Assembly: GCA_013002105.1 (NCBI GenBank)
Contig: JABDKS010000690.1
Location: forward strand, 1 to 17,180
Source: Pirellulaceae bacterium
Lineage (GTDB): Bacteria; Planctomycetota; Planctomycetia; Pirellulales; Pirellulaceae
DNA length: 17,180 bases
Direction of reading: 5' to 3'
How positions within the stretch are numbered: position 1 is the stretch's first letter; every line of letters starts with the position of its first letter. The notes under the pieces were generated by a model. It worked only from the letters and a program-made list of their open reading frames with translations. It did no database searches and was not told where the DNA came from. The translations under genes and the position numbers were made by a program. Of the stretch, positions 14,535 through 17,180 are shown in pieces.

Positions 14535-14580
14535 GGGACAACCCAACGGCGGGAGGTCCCAGCGGATCATTTCAGATCGA

Positions 14581-15177
14581 TCATGCTTCGGCTTCGCCCG
14601 ACTTGCTGACGACCTTGTCGATCAACCCGTAGGCACAAGCTTCTTCGGCCGACATGAAATTGTCGCGATCGGTATCGTTCTCGATTTCTTCGAGCGTGTG
14701 ACCGGTGTGTCGGACCATCAACTCGTTCATCTTGGTTTTGATGCGTCGCAGTTCTTCGATATGAATTTCGACTTCGCGTGTCGTTCCCTGCATGCCGGCC
14801 AGCGGCTGGTGAATCATGATCCGGGCGTTGGGCAACGAATACCGTTTGCCTTTCGCGCCCGCGGTCAGTAGTGCGGCACCCATCGATGCCGCCTGACCGA
14901 TGCAGTAAGTCGCGACGTCGCAGGAGACGAACTGCATCGTGTCGTAGATCGCCATCCCGGCTGTGATGCTGCCGCCGGGACTATTGATGTACAAGTGAAT
15001 GTCGGCCTTGGGATCATCCGATTGCAGGAACAACATTTGTGCAACCAGCGAATTGGAGATCTGATCGTCGACCTGCTGACCGAGAAAGATAATTCGATCC
15101 TTTAGCAGTCGGCTGTAGATGTCGTAGGTGCGTTCTTCGCGACCGCTTTTTTCGACAACGTAAGGAATCAGAGGCAT
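14581..15177 (-). CDS. clpP: ATP-dependent Clp protease proteolytic subunit, canonical paralogue
   Basis: ClpP forms the barrel-shaped serine peptidase that degrades proteins unfolded by ClpX or ClpA/ClpC in the cytoplasm. From ATG 15177 the protein is 198 residues and begins in the standard way ([27 protein letters not shown] cut here to its family pattern: [19 protein letters not shown]). The triad is Ser98 in GQAASMGA, His123 in MIHQP and Asp172 in DTDRD, with the same spacing as E. coli (25 and 49). The 22 codons upstream, back to a TTG at 15243, are open but have no family match and are left out. A 66-base gap follows the other clpP, so the two are probably one transcript. There is no clear Shine-Dalgarno sequence. 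clpX and tig are not adjacent. Confidence 0.95.
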   Translation of the reverse strand: MPLIPYVVEKSGREERTYDIYSRLLKDRIIFLGQQVDDQISNSLVAQMLFLQSDDPKADIHLYINSPGGSITAGMAIYDTMQFVSCDVATYCIGQAASMGAALLTAGAKGKRYSLPNARIMIHQPLAGMQGTTREVEIHIEELRRIKTKMNELMVRHTGHTLEEIENDTDRDNFMSAEEACAYGLIDKVVSKSGEAEA

Positions 15178-15243
15178 AGGAGAGGCTATTGATTTATTGG
15201 AAGTGGGATCAGTTTTTGTCAATCGCGAACTGGGAATCAACAA

Positions 15244-15876
15244 TTACGCTTTGTCGTCATCATCGTCATCGTCCGATGGTGGCTTGGTCAAAATATCATC
15301 GACCAATCCATACTCCTTGGCTTGGTTTGCATCCAAGAAGAAGTCGCGATCCGTGTCTTTCGCAATTTGCTCGACCGATTTGCCACTGTGTTTGCTGAGA
15401 ATGTGGTTGAGCACATCACGGTAGCGAAACATTTCAGCGGCTTGGATTTCGATGTCGCTGACCTGGCCGCCTACACCACCCATTGGTTGGTGCATCATGA
15501 CGCGACTGTTTGGCAGGCAAAAGCGTTTGCCCTGCGTGCCACCGACCAGCAGAACGGCCGCTCCGCTGCAGGCTTCGCCGACGCAATAAGTCGCCACAGG
15601 ACAGGACAGCATTTGCATTGTGTCGTAGATCGCCAGCGTCGCAGTGACGCTGCCGCCCGGGCTGTTGATATAAAAGTGAATGTCTTTGCGGCGATTTTCG
15701 CTTTGCAAGTACAGCAGTTTCATCACCACGTCATTGGCGTTGGCGTAGTGAATCTCACCCTGGAGAAACACAATTCGATTTTCCAGCAGCAAATCACCTA
15801 ACGTCAGTTGTCGTTGACGTTGGTAGCTCTGGTACGAATGACTGCTCGTGATTTCTTGAGGCAGCGGAAAGGTCAT
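15244..15876 (-). CDS. clpP: Second ClpP-family subunit, divergent, with poly-Asp C-terminus
   Basis: This 210-residue ClpP paralogue is the first gene of the clpP pair. The catalytic residues are intact: Ser104 in GEACSGAA, His129 in MMHQP and Asp178 in DTDRD. It differs from the canonical form in three places. The N-terminal axial-loop region lacks the usual SYDIYSRLL and has QRQLTLGDLLLENRI. The Ser loop is ACSGAA instead of AASMGA. The C-terminus carries SDDDDDDDKA, where ClpP usually ends near the ATPase-docking face. Mixed ClpP1P2 barrels are known in other bacteria, and a similar mixed complex is inferred here. The start is ATG 15876, with no strong ribosome binding site. The gene lies about 490 bases downstream of glgX on the same strand, with its own promoter expected in between. 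Confidence 0.92.
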   Translation of the reverse strand: MTFPLPQEITSSHSYQSYQRQRQLTLGDLLLENRIVFLQGEIHYANANDVVMKLLYLQSENRRKDIHFYINSPGGSVTATLAIYDTMQMLSCPVATYCVGEACSGAAVLLVGGTQGKRFCLPNSRVMMHQPMGGVGGQVSDIEIQAAEMFRYRDVLNHILSKHSGKSVEQIAKDTDRDFFLDANQAKEYGLVDDILTKPPSDDDDDDDKA

Positions 15877-16188
15877 ACAGAGGGTCTTTCAGACGGGGAT
15901 TGTCTCTAACAAACATTGATCGCAGCAAAGTTCGACTGCGGCGTTGTGTTAGTGTTCGCGATTACACAAAAAATGACAAGACCAGGGCAAAAATGCCTGC
16001 CCGGAGACGTCGGTGACGCGAAAATTGCCGCTTAGAGATCGTCCCAGCGTTTTGGTGCGATTGATTCAATGCCCAATCACGGTCCGGAAAAGCGAAAAGA
16101 GGTAAGAGCCGGGGGATAAAGACTTTGCTCTGGCGCGACCGCGGAAGAATTCGAGGTCGAAAGTTGCCCAATTGTCCGTGGGTTCCAA

Positions 16189-16215
16189 GCGGGGCGAATC
16201 GCCCCGCGGGTTTTT
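16189..16215 (+). terminator. Terminator-like hairpin with no plus-strand gene before it
   Basis: GCGGGGCG (16189-16196) pairs perfectly with CGCCCCGC (16200-16207) around AAT, then GGG and five Ts (16211-16215). The T-run is on the plus side only. The nearest plus-strand gene upstream is fdxA, about 2 kb away, so what it would terminate is unclear. Confidence 0.55.
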
Positions 16216-16308
16216 CGCAGATGGCCTACAGGGACAGTGCGACCCTGAACACTCAGTGTCGCTCGATTGGGCGTCGATCGATTGGGAACTAACTGATCGA
16301 TGCAATCT

Positions 16309-16339
16309 GGCGGAAAGAGGAGCAGTTCCTTTTTCCGCC
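16309..16339 (-). terminator. Long hairpin after glgX
   Basis: GGCGGAAAGAGGA (16309-16321) pairs with TCCTTTTTCCGCC (16327-16339) over 13 pairs with one G-U, loop GCAGT. On the minus strand it starts 25 bases after the glgX stop. No T-run follows in that direction, so it may be a 3'-end stabiliser or an atypical terminator. Confidence 0.55.
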
Positions 16340-16364
16340 TTCGATGCGATTGATCCACCAGTGC

Positions 16365-17180
16365 CTAGGACGGCAGTTTGCCGCCCACATAGACCTTCAT
16401 CGAATGGTGCGGCATTTCGACCAGCCGGTTGCTTGGTGGCATTGGGCCGTCGGCATCGGGAAAGATATCTGCCGGTGACGCGGCGGCGGTATCGACAAAG
16501 AGGTTCCAGTTCATTCCCCGGCCCACCGCTGGGATCTTGTAATTTCGCGTCTGGCCCGTGCTGTTGAACATCAGAATCAGGTCTCGACCGAGTTGTTCGG
16601 GGTCGTCGGCGCGACTGGGGGCAGCGATGTAAGCCATCATTGCCAACTCGTCTTGACCCCAATCCAGCGGCGTTCCGTTGGGGGCGTACCATGACACATC
16701 AGGAATCATTCTCCCGTCGACCGGTCGACCGGTCAAAAATTCACGGCGGCGGACGGTTGGTTGCGCCAGCCGGAACTTGATCAGGCTTTGGACAAAGCGA
16801 ATCATGTTGGCATTTTTTTCGACCAGTCGCCAATCAAACCAACTGATATCGGTGTCTTGGCAATAGGCGTTGTTATTGCCCTTCTGCGTTCGTCGTGCTT
16901 CATCACCGCTAACCAACATCGGGACACCCTGGCTGAGCATCAGCGTGGTCAACATGTTACGAATCTGTCGTTCGCGGATCATCATGATCGATTTTTTCCG
17001 CGTCGGGCCTTCGGCGCCGTAGTTGTCACTGATATTGTGATTGTCGCCGTCGCAGTTGTTCTCGCCGTTCGCGTCGTTGTGTTTGTCCTTGTAGGAGACT
17101 AGGTCATTCATCGTGAAGCCGTCGTGGCTAGTGATGAAATTGATGCTGCAAAAAGGAGGGCGTCCGGCGTGTTCGTACAA
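16365..17180 (-). CDS. glgX: Glycogen debranching enzyme GlgX, C-terminal part (5' end outside window)
   Basis: GlgX is a GH13-family isoamylase-type enzyme that hydrolyses alpha-1,6 branches of glycogen limit dextrin in the cytoplasm. The 271 visible residues match the C-terminal half of the family: INFITSHDGFTMNDLVSY with the last catalytic Asp in SHDGF, then KHNDANGENNCDG, MLSQGVPMLVSGDEARRTQ, GNNNAYCQDTDISWFDW, and the beta-rich C-terminal domain (LILMFNSTGQTRNYKIP). In most relatives the segment after SGDE reads FGRTQ; here it is ARRTQ. The frame is open to the right edge, so the catalytic nucleophile and general acid lie outside the window. The stop is TAG at 16365-16367, followed by a long hairpin. 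No other glycogen gene is visible. Confidence 0.93.
   Translation of the reverse strand: MYEHAGRPPFCSINFITSHDGFTMNDLVSYKDKHNDANGENNCDGDNHNISDNYGAEGPTRKKSIMMIRERQIRNMLTTLMLSQGVPMLVSGDEARRTQKGNNNAYCQDTDISWFDWRLVEKNANMIRFVQSLIKFRLAQPTVRRREFLTGRPVDGRMIPDVSWYAPNGTPLDWGQDELAMMAYIAAPSRADDPEQLGRDLILMFNSTGQTRNYKIPAVGRGMNWNLFVDTAAASPADIFPDADGPMPPSNRLVEMPHHSMKVYVGGKLPS

Larger units (their letters stand above)
15877..16364. other. Spacer between glgX and the clpP pair
   Basis: These 488 bases contain no supported gene. They hold two hairpins: one with a T-run in the plus direction (16189-16215), and a long stem just after the glgX stop (16309-16339). The clpP promoter should lie near 15880-16000, but I could not identify hexamers with confidence. 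Confidence 0.45.

Noticed and set aside
14535..14560. GGGAC/GTCCC hairpin as a terminator right after clpP
   Set aside because: It has only five pairs with a 16-base loop and no T-run. The hairpin at 14440-14480 is a much better terminator.

Overview
The window most likely comes from a planctomycete of the Pirellulaceae (Rhodopirellula-like). The gene families point that way: a BamB/PQQ-type propeller protein ending in an acidic DPFGR tail, a nickel superoxide dismutase with an export signal, an ECF-type sigma factor joined to a Ser/Thr kinase, two clpP genes in tandem, weak or absent Shine-Dalgarno sequences before many genes, and long intergenic gaps. This assignment is inferred from gene content, not from a database search.

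Layout, left to right. (1) 1-2036 holds the C-terminal part of a large propeller protein that enters from the left edge, followed by a small conserved-looking hypothetical gene (2226-2615). (2) A compact nested palindrome lies between that gene and a convergent S41 C-terminal processing protease (2749-4464, minus). (3) A gap of about 645 bases without a supported gene leads to a lipoprotein-type alpha/beta hydrolase (5110-7179). This converges on csrA (7212-7595, minus), whose protein has an unusually long C-terminal tail. (4) An exported SurA-like protein (8007-9809) is built from two tandem copies of the N-domain plus parvulin unit and ends at a clear intrinsic terminator. (5) alaC (10145-11428) is followed by sodN (11846-12307) and a strong terminator. 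(6) Facing sodN is the most notable gene, a single 467-residue protein (12400-13803, minus) with an ECF sigma factor at the N-terminus and a complete Ser/Thr protein kinase at the C-terminus. fdxA (7Fe ferredoxin, 13904-14161) is divergent from it. (7) 14162-14580 carries a 16-17 bp tandem repeat array, a minus-strand tRNA-Glu(UUC) with an odd anticodon loop, a long hairpin that probably ends the clpP transcript, and a second, 14 bp tandem repeat. (8) Two clpP genes in tandem (minus) and the 3' part of glgX (minus, cut by the right edge) close the window.

Several products act in the envelope or outside the cytoplasm: the propeller protein, the S41 protease, the lipoprotein hydrolase, the SurA-like chaperone and Ni-SOD. 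ClpP and Ctp are the proteolysis theme. sodN and fdxA flank the sigma-kinase fusion, which permits, but does not prove, a link to redox or metal stress. I see no CRISPR array, no transposase and no clear prophage or other transferred island.
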